A stretch of 64,000 nucleotides of DNA from JAJEBT01 sp965214975 (GTDB lineage Bacteria; Pseudomonadota; Alphaproteobacteria; MPNO01; UBA830). Below, in pieces: positions 8,201 to 17,120 of this stretch; the stretch's first letter is position 1; each line of letters starts with the position of its first letter. The stretch spans positions 372,001 to 436,000 of the forward strand of contig OZ244055.1 of assembly GCA_965214975.1 (NCBI GenBank), written 5' to 3'. A program made the position numbers and the translations under genes. The notes under the pieces were generated by a model, which had not been told where the DNA came from, ran no database searches, and saw nothing but the letters and a program-made list of their open reading frames with translations.

Positions 8201-9268
8201 CTACTCGGCGGCCATCGCCACGGCGTTGCGGTCTTCCTCGATCATCCTGTCGAGGGAAAGCCGGGCGAGCGACAGGGCGCTGTCCGCGTGGATGCCGACG
8301 AGTTCGCGTTCGGGGTCGAGATTCACGCGCGCCTGCTGCGCTTCCATGATCACCTTGTCCTCGATGAACGTCGGGTAGATCTCGTCGTACATTTCCTGGG
8401 TGGCCTGCGGGTCGTCCTGCCGGTATCCGTTGGCGGTGGACCAGAAGTAGTGGAACGAGGTCGGGGTCTCCGGCGTCGCCCCGTGAAGAAGCCGCAGGTG
8501 GAAGCCCTTCCTGTTGCGGTCTTCCCGGGCGCCGTCGCCGACGTTCAGCGCGCCCGACCACTGCAGCACGATGCTGGGCCCGACGTACTCGAACTCCTGC
8601 CAGCGGTCGACCTTGCCCTCGAACCCGCCCCCCTTGCGGTAGGTCGGCGGCGGATCGTGGTCCAGCATCCAGCGGATGAAATAGGCGCCCCGGTCGGTCT
8701 GGCGCGTCTCCATGTCCGCGGCCACGTGCTGGCCCGGATTGCCGCCGATCGTCTTGCGGTGCACGTATCCGAGGTGGGTCAGGTCCATCAGGTTGTCGAT
8801 CATCAGCATGTAGTTCGCCTTGATCGGGAACATCGCCTTGCGATGGGGCCATTCGCCGGGCTGGTCGTGGTAGGGGTAGTCGACGATCAGGCTCTCGTCC
8901 GCCCGCGCGGGATCGCCCGTCCAGATCCACAGGATCTGGTTGCGTTCGACCACCGGATAGCTCCGCACCCGGGCCTGCGGAGGGATGTTCCTCTGACCGG
9001 GAATCCGGACGCAGTTGCCCTGCGTGTCGAAGGTGAGCCCGTGATAGCCGCATTGCAGCCCGACGTCGGTGACCGTGCCGTGGGTCAGCGGGGCGCCGCG
9101 GTGGCAGCAGCGGTCCTCGAGAGCGCCGGCGGTGCCGGCGGCGTCCCGGTAGAGCACGATGGGCTCGTCCATGATGGTGCGGGCAACCGGGCCGTCGTCC
9201 AGCTCCTCGGACCAGGCCGCGATGTACCATGCATGGCGGACGTACGGCTGAATCGCTTGGTGCGTCAT
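8201..9268 (-). CDS. Rieske non-heme iron oxygenase, VanA-like (vanillate O-demethylase type) oxygenase subunit
   Basis: This 355-residue protein is the oxygenase component of a Rieske ring-hydroxylating or demethylating system. The [2Fe-2S] ligands are in CCHRGAP and, 16 residues further, CGYHG. The mononuclear iron site is DLTHLGYVH (D-x2-H-x4-H). The overall pattern (HAWYIAAWSEEL, PIVLYRD, LCxHRGAP-like) matches VanA and related O-demethylases. The ATG at 9268 begins MTHQAIQPYVRHAWY and has a purine-rich GAGACTG upstream. No reductase partner (VanB type) is present next to it, so electrons must come from elsewhere. The substrate cannot be read from sequence. Confidence 0.88.
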   Translation of the reverse strand: MTHQAIQPYVRHAWYIAAWSEELDDGPVARTIMDEPIVLYRDAAGTAGALEDRCCHRGAPLTHGTVTDVGLQCGYHGLTFDTQGNCVRIPGQRNIPPQARVRSYPVVERNQILWIWTGDPARADESLIVDYPYHDQPGEWPHRKAMFPIKANYMLMIDNLMDLTHLGYVHRKTIGGNPGQHVAADMETRQTDRGAYFIRWMLDHDPPPTYRKGGGFEGKVDRWQEFEYVGPSIVLQWSGALNVGDGAREDRNRKGFHLRLLHGATPETPTSFHYFWSTANGYRQDDPQATQEMYDEIYPTFIEDKVIMEAQQARVNLDPERELVGIHADSALSLARLSLDRMIEEDRNAVAMAAE

Positions 9269-9362
9269 CTGTGCAGTCTCCCGTCTCGTTCGTGATCCGG
9301 CAATCCGGGACGATGCTCGCACATGCGGGGGTGCGTGTCCACGGGCGCGGCGCGGGCGGACA

Positions 9363-9418
9363 GGATGATCCCACGCTGCGGTCCCGGACCGACTCGGTCG
9401 CCCGGATGACGGGATCCG
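9363..9418. repeat. Dispersed repeat family B, copy 1
   Basis: This 56-base segment beginning GGATGATCCC and ending with GGTCGCCCGGATGACGGG plus a short tail aligns without gaps to 33546-33601, with eight mismatches by hand alignment. It lies in the 315-base gap between the Rieske gene and the YbdK-type ligase; nothing else is recognised in that gap. Confidence 0.65.
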
Positions 9419-9583
9419 AGCCGGATCCGTCCGATCGGTGACGCCCTCGGAGCCCGCAGACCGCGGTGACGACCCGGACGGGAGCGCCCCGTCCCGCCTG
9501 CAGCGGATGTTCGGCCAGCGCGGGATCGTCCTGCGCGGGCGGAAGGCGGGGCGCGAGGAACGGTCCGGGAGGGATCCGGCGGA

Positions 9584-10741
9584 TCAGCCGGCCGTCTCGA
9601 CGCCCTCCCGCGTCTCCGAGACCAGAAGGTCGACCACCGACCGCAGCGCGTCGCTTTCGGAGGCGCCCTCGAGCACGCGCAGGCGGTAGTGGTCGAGCTG
9701 CCGGTCGGCGGCGCTGCCGGTGTGGATGATCTCGCGTATGCGGTCCATCTCCGCCTCGCATCCGAGCGCTTCCGCGTCTTCGGCGAATTCCTCGAGCACG
9801 GCGGCCGCGTCGTCCTCGATGTCGATCCGGCGACCGTGCTTCACGTCGCCCAGAAACGACAGGACGCCGTAGCGCTGCGCGATCCAGCGGTTCTCGAAGA
9901 TGATCTCGGTGGGCGGCTCCTCGTCGAGGCGGCCCTCCCTCGCCCGCCGCATCAGGCCCCGCACGAGGGTGGCGTAGAGCGCGGCGATGCTGACCGCGTC
10001 CTCGACCCGCGGGCAGACGTCGCAGATCCGCATCTCGACGGTGGGGTATTTCTCGGACGGGCGGATGTCCCACCACAGCTCGCTGCCGTCGCTGATGAAA
10101 CGCATCCGCCTGTAGTCCTCGAGGAGCCGGTCGAACTCGGCGCGCGAGAACATCGGCGTCGGCAGTCCGGTGCGCGGCAGCGAGCCGATGAGCGTGAGCC
10201 GGTAGGACTTGAAGCCGGTGTTCCTGCCGGCGTTGAACGGCGACGACGTCGAGATCGCGTGAAGCATCGGCAGATAGCGCCGGATCGCGGTCATGACCCG
10301 GATGCGGAGGTCGGGGTCGCCGTAGCCCGCGTGGACGTGCATGCCGCCGACGAGAAGCCGGCGCATCGTCTCCTGGTAGTCCAGCTCGAACTCCTCGTAG
10401 CGGGTTCTCCGCGTGGTCCTCTGCGCCTGCCAGTGCGCGAACGGATGGGTGGACGAGGCGAGCACGGCGGCGCCGTGCCTGGCCGCGGCCTCGACGACCA
10501 GGCGGCGGGTTTCCCCGAGCGCCGCCCGCAGGTCGGGAATCGAGCTGCAGACCCGGGTGTTGGTCTCGATCTGCGCCCGCAGCGCTTCCGGAACCACCAT
10601 GTGCGGTCCGCGGTTGCGCTCGCATTCCTCGAAGATCCGCGGATCCGGGTCGGCCAGCACGTCGCGGGTCTCGGGATCGACGAGGAAGAACTCCTCCTCG
10701 ACCCCGAGCGTGATCGCCAGTTCGCCGTCGCCCTGGGTCAT
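9584..10741 (-). CDS. YbdK-type carboxylate-amine ligase (GCS2 family)
   Basis: This 385-residue member of the glutamate-cysteine ligase type 2 family carries the nucleotide/metal signature TLGVEEEFFLVDPETRD at its N-terminus, then QIETNTRVCSS, the ATHPF-like SSTHPFAHW, GGMHVHAGYGD and the C-terminal ENRWIAQRYG. E. coli YbdK has weak gamma-glutamylcysteine ligase activity. The real substrate in this organism is not known. Its ATG at 10741 overlaps the stop of mtnP in an ATGA, so it is translated behind that gene. The family size (about 370-390) is matched. Confidence 0.9.
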   Translation of the reverse strand: MTQGDGELAITLGVEEEFFLVDPETRDVLADPDPRIFEECERNRGPHMVVPEALRAQIETNTRVCSSIPDLRAALGETRRLVVEAAARHGAAVLASSTHPFAHWQAQRTTRRTRYEEFELDYQETMRRLLVGGMHVHAGYGDPDLRIRVMTAIRRYLPMLHAISTSSPFNAGRNTGFKSYRLTLIGSLPRTGLPTPMFSRAEFDRLLEDYRRMRFISDGSELWWDIRPSEKYPTVEMRICDVCPRVEDAVSIAALYATLVRGLMRRAREGRLDEEPPTEIIFENRWIAQRYGVLSFLGDVKHGRRIDIEDDAAAVLEEFAEDAEALGCEAEMDRIREIIHTGSAADRQLDHYRLRVLEGASESDALRSVVDLLVSETREGVETAG

Positions 10742-11637
10742 CGCTCGCCCGTTCGATGCAGAACCCGTCCGGCGACCGCCGAGAGCCTGGCCAGGAGCGC
10801 GGGGTCGCGCGCGTCCGGGGGCGTGATCACGGCGGTGTCCAGAACCGTCTGGCAGCCGGCGGCGCAGCTTTCGGTGCGCCCGGAAAGACGGGGCAGGAGA
10901 TCCCGCACCAGGCTCCGCGCCTTGTCCGCGTTCTCCCGCAGGACGCGGATCACGTTCTCGACGGTGATGTCGTCATGGTCCGGATGCCAGCAGTCGTAGT
11001 CGGTGACCATGGCGACGCTCGCGTAGCAGATCTCCGCCTCGCGGGCGAGCTTGGCCTCGGGCATGTTGGTCATCCCGATGACGTCGCATCCCCAGGAACG
11101 GTAGACGCCGCTTTCGGCGCGGCTCGAGAACTGCGGCCCCTCTATGACCACGTGGGTGCCGCCGCGGCTGTGGGGGATGCCGAGAGCGGCGAGCGATCCG
11201 GCGACCGTGCCGGAGACGCGGGAGCACACCGGATCGGCCATCGGCGCATGGGCCACGCAGCCCTCGCCGAAGAAACTCTTCGCGCGGGCGTGGGTCAGGT
11301 CGATGAACTGGTCGACGACCACGAAATGCCCCGGAGCGTGGCGCTCCTTGAGCGATCCCACAGCGCTGATCGAGACGATTTCCGTCACGCCGACGCGCTT
11401 GAGGGCGTCGATGTTCGCGCGGTAGTTGATCGCCGTCGGCGAAAGCCGGTGGCCGGCGCCGTGACGCGGCAGGAAGACGACGTCCTGCCCGCCGATCCGG
11501 CCCCGGACGAGCGCGTCCGAGGGCTCCCCGAACGGCGTGGAGACCCGTTCCTCCGCAACGTCCTCGAGCTCCTCGAGCCGGTACAGGCCGCTGCCGCCGA
11601 TCACTCCCACCACCGGCGGCGTCCCCGGTTTCGGCAT
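10738..11637 (-). CDS. mtnP: S-methyl-5'-thioadenosine phosphorylase
   Basis: MtnP cleaves methylthioadenosine from polyamine synthesis and SAM turnover to adenine and 5-methylthioribose 1-phosphate, the first step of methionine salvage. The 299-residue protein has the phosphate-binding GVIGGSGLY, PRHGAGHRLSP, INYRANIDALK, and the purine/nucleoside pocket IEGPQFSSRAES and GMTNMPEAKLAREAEICYAS. The DYDCWH motif typical of MTAPs is present. A strong GGAGGGG precedes ATG 11637. It heads a two-gene unit with the YbdK-like ligase (ATGA overlap). The pairing suggests a thiol or amine link, which is inference. Confidence 0.95.
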   Translation of the reverse strand: MPKPGTPPVVGVIGGSGLYRLEELEDVAEERVSTPFGEPSDALVRGRIGGQDVVFLPRHGAGHRLSPTAINYRANIDALKRVGVTEIVSISAVGSLKERHAPGHFVVVDQFIDLTHARAKSFFGEGCVAHAPMADPVCSRVSGTVAGSLAALGIPHSRGGTHVVIEGPQFSSRAESGVYRSWGCDVIGMTNMPEAKLAREAEICYASVAMVTDYDCWHPDHDDITVENVIRVLRENADKARSLVRDLLPRLSGRTESCAAGCQTVLDTAVITPPDARDPALLARLSAVAGRVLHRTGER

Positions 11638-11709
11638 GTCCCCTCCTTCGCTGCCGCCCGCAGGTTCGTAGGCGATGGCCGCGCCCCGCGCAAGCTGGCG
11701 GACGGCGGA

Positions 11710-12567
11710 TCAGGGGCCCCGGAACAGGCAGACCCGGGGCCGGCCCGCGAGGTCGCGGCGGACCGCCAGGGGGACGAGGCCGGCGTCCGCGAACACCGAA
11801 CGGACCTCGCGCGCCCGCGACCCGTCGGTTTCCGCGGCGACGAGACCTCCCTCCCGGAGCAGGCGCGCGGCCGGCCCGGCGAGGCCCCGATAGGCGTCGA
11901 GGCCGTCGGGGCCGCCGTCGAGTCCGGCGACGGGGTCGTGCTCCCGCACCTCGGGGGCGAGCCCGGCGATCCGGCCCGACGGGACGTAGGGCGGGTTCGA
12001 GACGACGACGTCGAAACGGTCCCGCACGGCCTCCGCCCAGTTCCCGGCCACGAACGCCGCTCTCGCCGCCACGCCCAGGCGCCCGGCGTTGGCGCGCGCG
12101 GCCTCGCAGGCGGCGGGGGAGATGTCGGTCCCGACCCCCGTCGCCGCCGGCAGCTCGTGCAGCAGCGCGATCAGCAGGCAGCCGCTTCCGGTGCCGAGGT
12201 CGAGGATGCGCGGCGAGGGCGTCCCCGTCAGCGACAGCACCGCCTCCACGACGGTCTCGCTGTCGGGACGCGGGTCGAGCGTGGCCGGGGTGATCGCGAA
12301 CTCGAGGCCCCAGAACTCCCGGACTCCGACGATCCGCGACACGGGTTCGCCCCGCCGGCGCCTCTCGACGGCCTCGGCGAGCCGCCGGAGATCCCGTTGC
12401 GGGAGCGCGTCGTCCAGGCGGCGCAGCATGTCCTCGCGGCTCAGGCCGGCCGCCGCCGCCGCGAGGATCCGCCCGTCGCGCGCCGCGTCGGCGACGCCCG
12501 CCTCCGCCAGGTCGCGCACGGCCGCCCGCAGCGCGGCCGAGAGCGTCGCCGGGCCGGGTCCGGTCAC
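11710..12567 (-). CDS. prmC: Release factor glutamine N5-methyltransferase
   Basis: PrmC methylates the glutamine of the GGQ motif in peptide release factors 1 and 2. The 285-residue protein has an N-terminal helical domain (residues 1-75), the SAM-binding ILDLGTGSGCLLIALL, and the catalytic NPPY (VVSNPPYVPSG) that holds the glutamine substrate. The segment LDPRPDSETVVEAVL is typical. The start overlaps the prfA stop by ATGA (12564-12567), so enzyme and substrate are co-translated, the usual arrangement. This protein reads DPRPDSE where many orthologues have a PRPETE variant, consistent with an alphaproteobacterial origin. Confidence 0.95.
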   Translation of the reverse strand: MTGPGPATLSAALRAAVRDLAEAGVADAARDGRILAAAAAGLSREDMLRRLDDALPQRDLRRLAEAVERRRRGEPVSRIVGVREFWGLEFAITPATLDPRPDSETVVEAVLSLTGTPSPRILDLGTGSGCLLIALLHELPAATGVGTDISPAACEAARANAGRLGVAARAAFVAGNWAEAVRDRFDVVVSNPPYVPSGRIAGLAPEVREHDPVAGLDGGPDGLDAYRGLAGPAARLLREGGLVAAETDGSRAREVRSVFADAGLVPLAVRRDLAGRPRVCLFRGP

Positions 12568-13640
12568 GACGCGGCCGCGAGCCGCCGGGCCTGGTCCTCG
12601 GCGACCAGCGCGTCGATGATCTCGTCGAGCGCCTCGCCGGCGAGCACCGCGTTCAGCTTGTGCAGGGTCAGGTTGACGCGGTGGTCGGAGACGCGGCTCT
12701 GGGGGAAGTTGTAGGTGCGGATGCGCTCGGATCTGTCTCCCGAGCCGACCTGGCTGCGCCGGTCGGCGGCCCGCTCCGCCTCGATGCGGGCGCGCTGCGC
12801 GTCGTAGAGGCGCGCCCGCAGGATCTTGAGGGCCTTGCTGCGGTTCTTGTGCTGGGACTTCTCGTCCTGCTGCGAGACCACGATGCCCGTGGGAAGGTGC
12901 GTGATCCGCACCGCGCTGTCGGTGGTGTTGACGTGCTGCCCCCCGGCGCCCTGGGCGCGGAACGTGTCGATCCGGAGGTCGCCGTCGCCGATCTCGACGT
13001 CGACCTCCTCGGCCTGCGGCAGCACGGCGACGGTCGCCGCCGACGTGTGGATGCGCCCCTGGGATTCCGTGTCCGGGACGCGCTGGACCCGGTGGACGCC
13101 CGATTCGAACTTGAGGCGGGCGAACACGCCCTCGCCGGCGATCTCGGCGGCGGCCTCCCTGAAGCCGCCGAGCCCGGTGTCCGATCCGTGCAGGATGCCG
13201 AACGTCCAGCCGCGACGGTCGGCGTAGCGTTCGTACATGCGGAACAGGTCGGCCGCGAAGAGCGCTGCCTCCTCGCCGCCCGTGCCGGCGCGGATCTCCA
13301 GGATCACGCTCCGTTCGTCGGCCGCGTCCCCGGGAAGCAGCATGATGCCGAGACTCCTCTCGAGTTCCGGCAGGAGCCCCGCAAGCTGCCGCAGCTCGTC
13401 GGAGGCCATGGACCGGATCTCGGCGTCGCTTTCCGGGTCGGAGGCAAGGGCCTCGAGGGTGCCGGCTTCCCGCCTGACGCGCCGCACCTCCTCGATGCAG
13501 GCGACGACCGGCGACAGTTCCGCGTACTCCTTCGACAGGCGCACGAACCTCTCGGGGTCGGCCCCCGCGCCCTGCGCCAGTTCCCTGGAGAGTTCGCCGT
13601 GGCGGGCGACGATTCCGTCAAGGCGCCGTTCGAGACTCAC
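12564..13640 (-). CDS. prfA: Peptide chain release factor 1
   Basis: RF1 ends translation at UAA and UAG codons. It is 358 residues with all landmarks: the catalytic GAGGQHVN motif, the segment SGVHRVQRVPDTESQGRIHT, and VVSQQDEKSQHKNRSKALKI following the decoding domain. The codon-recognition PxT-type tripeptide is not confirmed by eye. The 3' end overlaps prmC and the 5' end overlaps hisS by 23 bases, so hisS-prfA-prmC form one compact unit on the minus strand. Confidence 0.97.
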   Translation of the reverse strand: MSLERRLDGIVARHGELSRELAQGAGADPERFVRLSKEYAELSPVVACIEEVRRVRREAGTLEALASDPESDAEIRSMASDELRQLAGLLPELERSLGIMLLPGDAADERSVILEIRAGTGGEEAALFAADLFRMYERYADRRGWTFGILHGSDTGLGGFREAAAEIAGEGVFARLKFESGVHRVQRVPDTESQGRIHTSAATVAVLPQAEEVDVEIGDGDLRIDTFRAQGAGGQHVNTTDSAVRITHLPTGIVVSQQDEKSQHKNRSKALKILRARLYDAQRARIEAERAADRRSQVGSGDRSERIRTYNFPQSRVSDHRVNLTLHKLNAVLAGEALDEIIDALVAEDQARRLAAAS

Positions 13641-14913
13641 GGTCCGGCTCCCGTCCGGCGGCGGCGTCCCGCCCGAACTTCCGCAGGAACGACGCGAGCG
13701 CCGTCATCGGCACCGTGGTCTGTTCCCCGGAATCGAGATCGCGGACGGTCGCAGCGTCCTGCGCGAGTTCGTCCTCGCCGACGAGAACGGCGGCCCCGGC
13801 GCCGAGGTCGTTGGCGCGTTTCATGCGCTGCCTGGTCCGTCCGCGATAGGCGATCTCGATCCGGAACCCGGCATGGCGCAGCTCGTTCGCCAGGCGCCGG
13901 CAGACGCCCTCGGCGGGTTCGCCGATCGGAACCACCGCGATCGGCGCGGTTTTCGGCGGCGCGGACCCGAGCAGCATCGACAGCCGCTCGATTCCGGACG
14001 CCCAGCCGACGCCCGGCGTCGGCGCGCCGCCCATGGCGGCGACCAGCCCGTCGTACCGTCCGCCGGCGAGAACCGCGCCCTGGGCGCCGAGGGCGCCGGT
14101 CGTGAACTCGAACGCGGTGTGGCAGTAGTAGTCGAGCCCGCGGACCAGCCGGGGGTTGCGCCGGAACCCGATGCCGAGTTCGTCGAGGCCGGTCCGCACG
14201 GCGTCGAAGAACTCCCCCGATTCGCCGTCGAGGCTGTCGTCGAGAGGCGGGGCGCCGGCGACGACGGCGCGGTCGGTCGCGTCCTTCGAATCGAGGATGC
14301 GGAGCGGGTTGCGGTCGAGGCGCTTGCGGCTGTCGTCGGAAAGCGCGTCCGCGCGGTCGCCGAAATACTCCGTCAGCCGGTCGCGGTAGGCGGCGCGGCT
14401 CGCCGCGTTGCCAAGCGTGTTCAGCTCGAGGGTCGCGGCGCCCCCGATCCCGAGGGCGTCGAGAACCGCGGATCCGAGCGCGATCACCTCGACGTCGCCG
14501 GCCGGTTCCGCCACCCCGAGCAGCTCCACGCCGATCTGGTGGAACTGCCGCAGCCGTCCCTTCTGGGGGCGTTCGTAGCGGAACATCGGACCCGAGTAGA
14601 AGGCCTTGAGCGGCAGGCGGCGGCCGATGCCGCCGGAAACCAGCGCGCGGGCGATGCCGGCCGTGCCCTCGGGGCGCAGCGTCAGCGAGCCCCCGCCCTT
14701 GTCCTCGAAGGTGTACATCTCCTTGGTGACGATGTCGGAGGTCTCGCCGAGGGTCCGGGAGAACACCTCCGTGGCTTCCAGGATCGGGGTGGCGACCTCG
14801 TCGTAGCCGTAGCGTTCGGCGACGGCCCGTCCGGTTTCGGTGACATGGCGGGCGCGCCGGGCGTCGTCGGGCGGCAGGTCGCGGGTGCCGCGAACGGGCT
14901 GGAGGGGTGTCAT
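13618..14913 (-). CDS. hisS: Histidine--tRNA ligase
   Basis: HisS is a class II aminoacyl-tRNA synthetase that charges tRNA-His. At 431 residues it is of normal length. The N-terminus VRGTRDLPPDD is diagnostic. Motif 2 lies in PMFRYERPQKGRLRQFHQIG; the histidine-specific loop is LVRGLDYYCHTAFEFT; motif 3 is GVGWASGIERL. The C-terminal anticodon-binding domain runs from about residue 335. The 3' end overlaps prfA by 23 bases. A 31-base gap separates it from the RodZ-like gene upstream on the same strand, so all four genes may share a transcript. Confidence 0.97.
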   Translation of the reverse strand: MTPLQPVRGTRDLPPDDARRARHVTETGRAVAERYGYDEVATPILEATEVFSRTLGETSDIVTKEMYTFEDKGGGSLTLRPEGTAGIARALVSGGIGRRLPLKAFYSGPMFRYERPQKGRLRQFHQIGVELLGVAEPAGDVEVIALGSAVLDALGIGGAATLELNTLGNAASRAAYRDRLTEYFGDRADALSDDSRKRLDRNPLRILDSKDATDRAVVAGAPPLDDSLDGESGEFFDAVRTGLDELGIGFRRNPRLVRGLDYYCHTAFEFTTGALGAQGAVLAGGRYDGLVAAMGGAPTPGVGWASGIERLSMLLGSAPPKTAPIAVVPIGEPAEGVCRRLANELRHAGFRIEIAYRGRTRQRMKRANDLGAGAAVLVGEDELAQDAATVRDLDSGEQTTVPMTALASFLRKFGRDAAAGREPDRESRTAP

Positions 14914-14944
14914 GGCCGTTGCCGGGCGTCGCGCGGATTCCGCG

Positions 14945-15955
14945 TCAGCCGCCGTGTTCCGCCAGCTTCCGGGGATCGAGGGAAACGTCCCGCACCACGG
15001 CCCCCGCCGCGCCGAGCGGCGGCAGCGTCCTGCCGCCGACGACGATCTCGAGGGCTCCGGCGTTCCCGGTGTCGAGTCTGAGGTCGGTGCGTCCGGCGGG
15101 GGCTTCGTAGCTTTCGCCCGCCCTCAGGAGCCGCGCGAAGAGCGGCCGTCCGTCCGGCGTCCGGATCAGGACGTAGGTGTCGGAGCTGGCGCGCAGCACG
15201 ACCCGCGGATCCGGCGGGTTCCCGCCGTCCGCCCCCGCCGGCGCGGCGGCGGGGGCCGCGTCCCGGGACGGGTCGGCGCCCCCGGCCGGTCCGGCCCCGT
15301 CCGCCGCCGCGCCGTCCGGCGGGGCGCGGAAGGGATCCGACGCCGCCGGGGGGTCGCCCTCCGGCGCGCCGGGCGGCTGCCGTCCGGTCCCCTCCGTCGC
15401 GGTCGCGCGCTCTTCCCCCGTCGCGGTCGCGTCTCCGGAAGAGGTTTCCCGCGGAGGGGGGCGGGTTTCCGCTTCGGCGGCGCGCGGGGGCGGCATGCCG
15501 GGCGCCTCGGGACCGCCGCCGACGGGCGTGGCGTCGAACGAGACGTAGTACCACCCGACGGACGCCAGCACGACGATCGCCGCGGCCGTCAGCAGCGTCG
15601 CGAATCTCGAAAGCCTGCTCGCGTCCTCCGGCGACGGCTGCGGTCTCGGCGGCGGCCGCAGCTTCTCGGTCCCGCGCAGGGACCGGAAGCGAAGGACGAT
15701 GCCGTCGGCGTCGAGTTCCAGAAAGCGCGCGTAGCTGCGGAGGAATCCGATCGCGAAGGGGGTTTCGGGCAGATCCGAGAACCGGCCCGCCTCCATCGCC
15801 TCGAGCTGGCTCCGGAGTATACGCAACTCGTTCGCGACGTCCGCGATCGAGTATCCGAGGGACTCGCGCCGCTGCCTCAGCTGGGCCCCGATCGCGGAGG
15901 CCTCTTCCGGAACGCTCCCGGTTTCCCCGGACTCCGCGGCCGTCGAAGTGTTCAT
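14945..15955 (-). CDS. RodZ-like helix-turn-helix membrane protein (DUF4115 C-terminus)
   Basis: This 336-residue protein has an N-terminal helix-turn-helix (IGAQLRQRRESLGYSIADVA, then LPETPFAIGFLRSYARFL), one transmembrane segment (about residues 118-140, LLTAAAIVVLASVGWYY), a long Pro/Ala/Glu/Gly-rich periplasmic linker (about 145-255), and a C-terminal beta domain with DTYVLIRTPDGRPLFARLL as in DUF4115. This is the RodZ architecture, which tethers MreB to the envelope and sets cell shape. It sits directly upstream of hisS; the common alphaproteobacterial partner ispG is absent from that gap. The linker sequence is of low complexity. Confidence 0.85.
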   Translation of the reverse strand: MNTSTAAESGETGSVPEEASAIGAQLRQRRESLGYSIADVANELRILRSQLEAMEAGRFSDLPETPFAIGFLRSYARFLELDADGIVLRFRSLRGTEKLRPPPRPQPSPEDASRLSRFATLLTAAAIVVLASVGWYYVSFDATPVGGGPEAPGMPPPRAAEAETRPPPRETSSGDATATGEERATATEGTGRQPPGAPEGDPPAASDPFRAPPDGAAADGAGPAGGADPSRDAAPAAAPAGADGGNPPDPRVVLRASSDTYVLIRTPDGRPLFARLLRAGESYEAPAGRTDLRLDTGNAGALEIVVGGRTLPPLGAAGAVVRDVSLDPRKLAEHGG

Positions 15956-16000
15956 GCTCTGCGCCTCGGATGATCCGGCGGGCCCCGAAGGACGGGCCGC

Positions 16001-16029
16001 ACTATATCACGGTCGCCCGGCGCCGCCGA
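16001..16029 (-). promoter_or_regulatory. Putative promoter of the rodZ-hisS-prfA-prmC unit
   Basis: On the minus strand TATAGT (complement of 16001-16006) lies 17 bases from TTCGGC (complement of 16024-16029). It stands about 45 bases upstream of the RodZ-like ATG. The -10 match is good and the -35 weak. Confidence 0.4.
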
Positions 16030-16088
16030 AACCCGGGGGGACGGCCGGGTTCGGGAACCGCCGGAAGGCCGGCTCCGCGGCGCGGTTC

Positions 16089-17120
16089 TCAGGCCCGGTT
16101 CCTGCCCGCCAGGGACGCGACGGCCTGGTCGACGAGTTCCTGCAGGATGTCGGCGGCCGGCGCGATCCGGTCGACCATGCCGACGCTCTGGCCCGCCATC
16201 ATCGAGCCGGTCTCGACGTCGCCGTCGATGGCCGCGCGGCGCAGCGCGCCGGCCCAGAAACGCTCGATCCGGAGCTGGGCGTCGGACTGGCCGATCTCGC
16301 CGCGGCGGCACGCGGCGATGACGCCGCTCTGCACTTCCCGGAACTCCCTGGTCGCGGCGTTCTGCAGGGCCCGGACGGGAATGACCGGAAACGCCGGATC
16401 GAGCTGGACCGACGGTACCGCGTCGCGTGCCGAGGCGCGGATGAACGCCTTCTTGAAGTTGTCGTGGGCCACCGATTCGGCGGCGCAAACGAGGCGGGTC
16501 CCGATCTGGCAGCCGGCGGCGCCCATCTCGAGATAGGCGGCGATCGCGTCGCCGCGCCCGATCCCGCCCGCGACGAAAACCGGCACCTCGCGCAGGTGGG
16601 GGAGGATCTCCTGGGCGAGCACGGTCGTCGAGACCGGCCCGATGTGGCCGCCGGCCTCGGCGCCCTCGACGATGATCGCGTCGGCGCCCTGGCGCACCAG
16701 CCGCCGCGCGATGCCGAGCGTCGCGGCGAAGCAGACGACGCGCGCGCCGCCGTCCTTGACGCGGGCGATGTTCGGCGCGCCGGGCAGGCCGCCGGCGAGG
16801 ATGACGTGCCCGACCCCCCGTTCGAGGCAGACGTCGATCAGGCGCTCGAGATCCGGATGCATCGTGATCAGGTTCACGCCGAAGGGCCTGTCCGTGCGGG
16901 CGGAGGTCTCCGCGATCTCCTCTTCCAGCTGGCCGGGGGTCATGGCGCCGCAGGCGATGACGCCGAAACCGCCCGCGTCGGACAGCGCGGAGACGAGGTT
17001 CCGCTCGGAGACCCAGGTCATCGCTCCCCCGAGGATCGCCAGCCGCGTGCCGAGAAACTCCCGGCCGGTTCTCCAGAGCGCGTCCAGCCGGGCGGCGGCG
17101 GAGTCCCGGTCGCCCTTCAT
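16089..17120 (-). CDS. Nitronate monooxygenase family flavoprotein (NPD/FabK-like)
   Basis: This 343-residue TIM-barrel FMN protein belongs to the nitronate monooxygenase family (older name 2-nitropropane dioxygenase), which also includes enoyl-ACP reductase FabK. Landmarks are LAILGGAMTWVSE, FGVNLI near residue 82, VIVEGAEAGGHIG for FMN phosphate binding, and VFVAGGIGRGDAIAAYLEMG. Substrate assignment within the family is unreliable. The ATG at 17120 overlaps the lysC stop by ATGA, so the two are coupled; the functional reason is not evident. Confidence 0.88.
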   Translation of the reverse strand: MKGDRDSAAARLDALWRTGREFLGTRLAILGGAMTWVSERNLVSALSDAGGFGVIACGAMTPGQLEEEIAETSARTDRPFGVNLITMHPDLERLIDVCLERGVGHVILAGGLPGAPNIARVKDGGARVVCFAATLGIARRLVRQGADAIIVEGAEAGGHIGPVSTTVLAQEILPHLREVPVFVAGGIGRGDAIAAYLEMGAAGCQIGTRLVCAAESVAHDNFKKAFIRASARDAVPSVQLDPAFPVIPVRALQNAATREFREVQSGVIAACRRGEIGQSDAQLRIERFWAGALRRAAIDGDVETGSMMAGQSVGMVDRIAPAADILQELVDQAVASLAGRNRA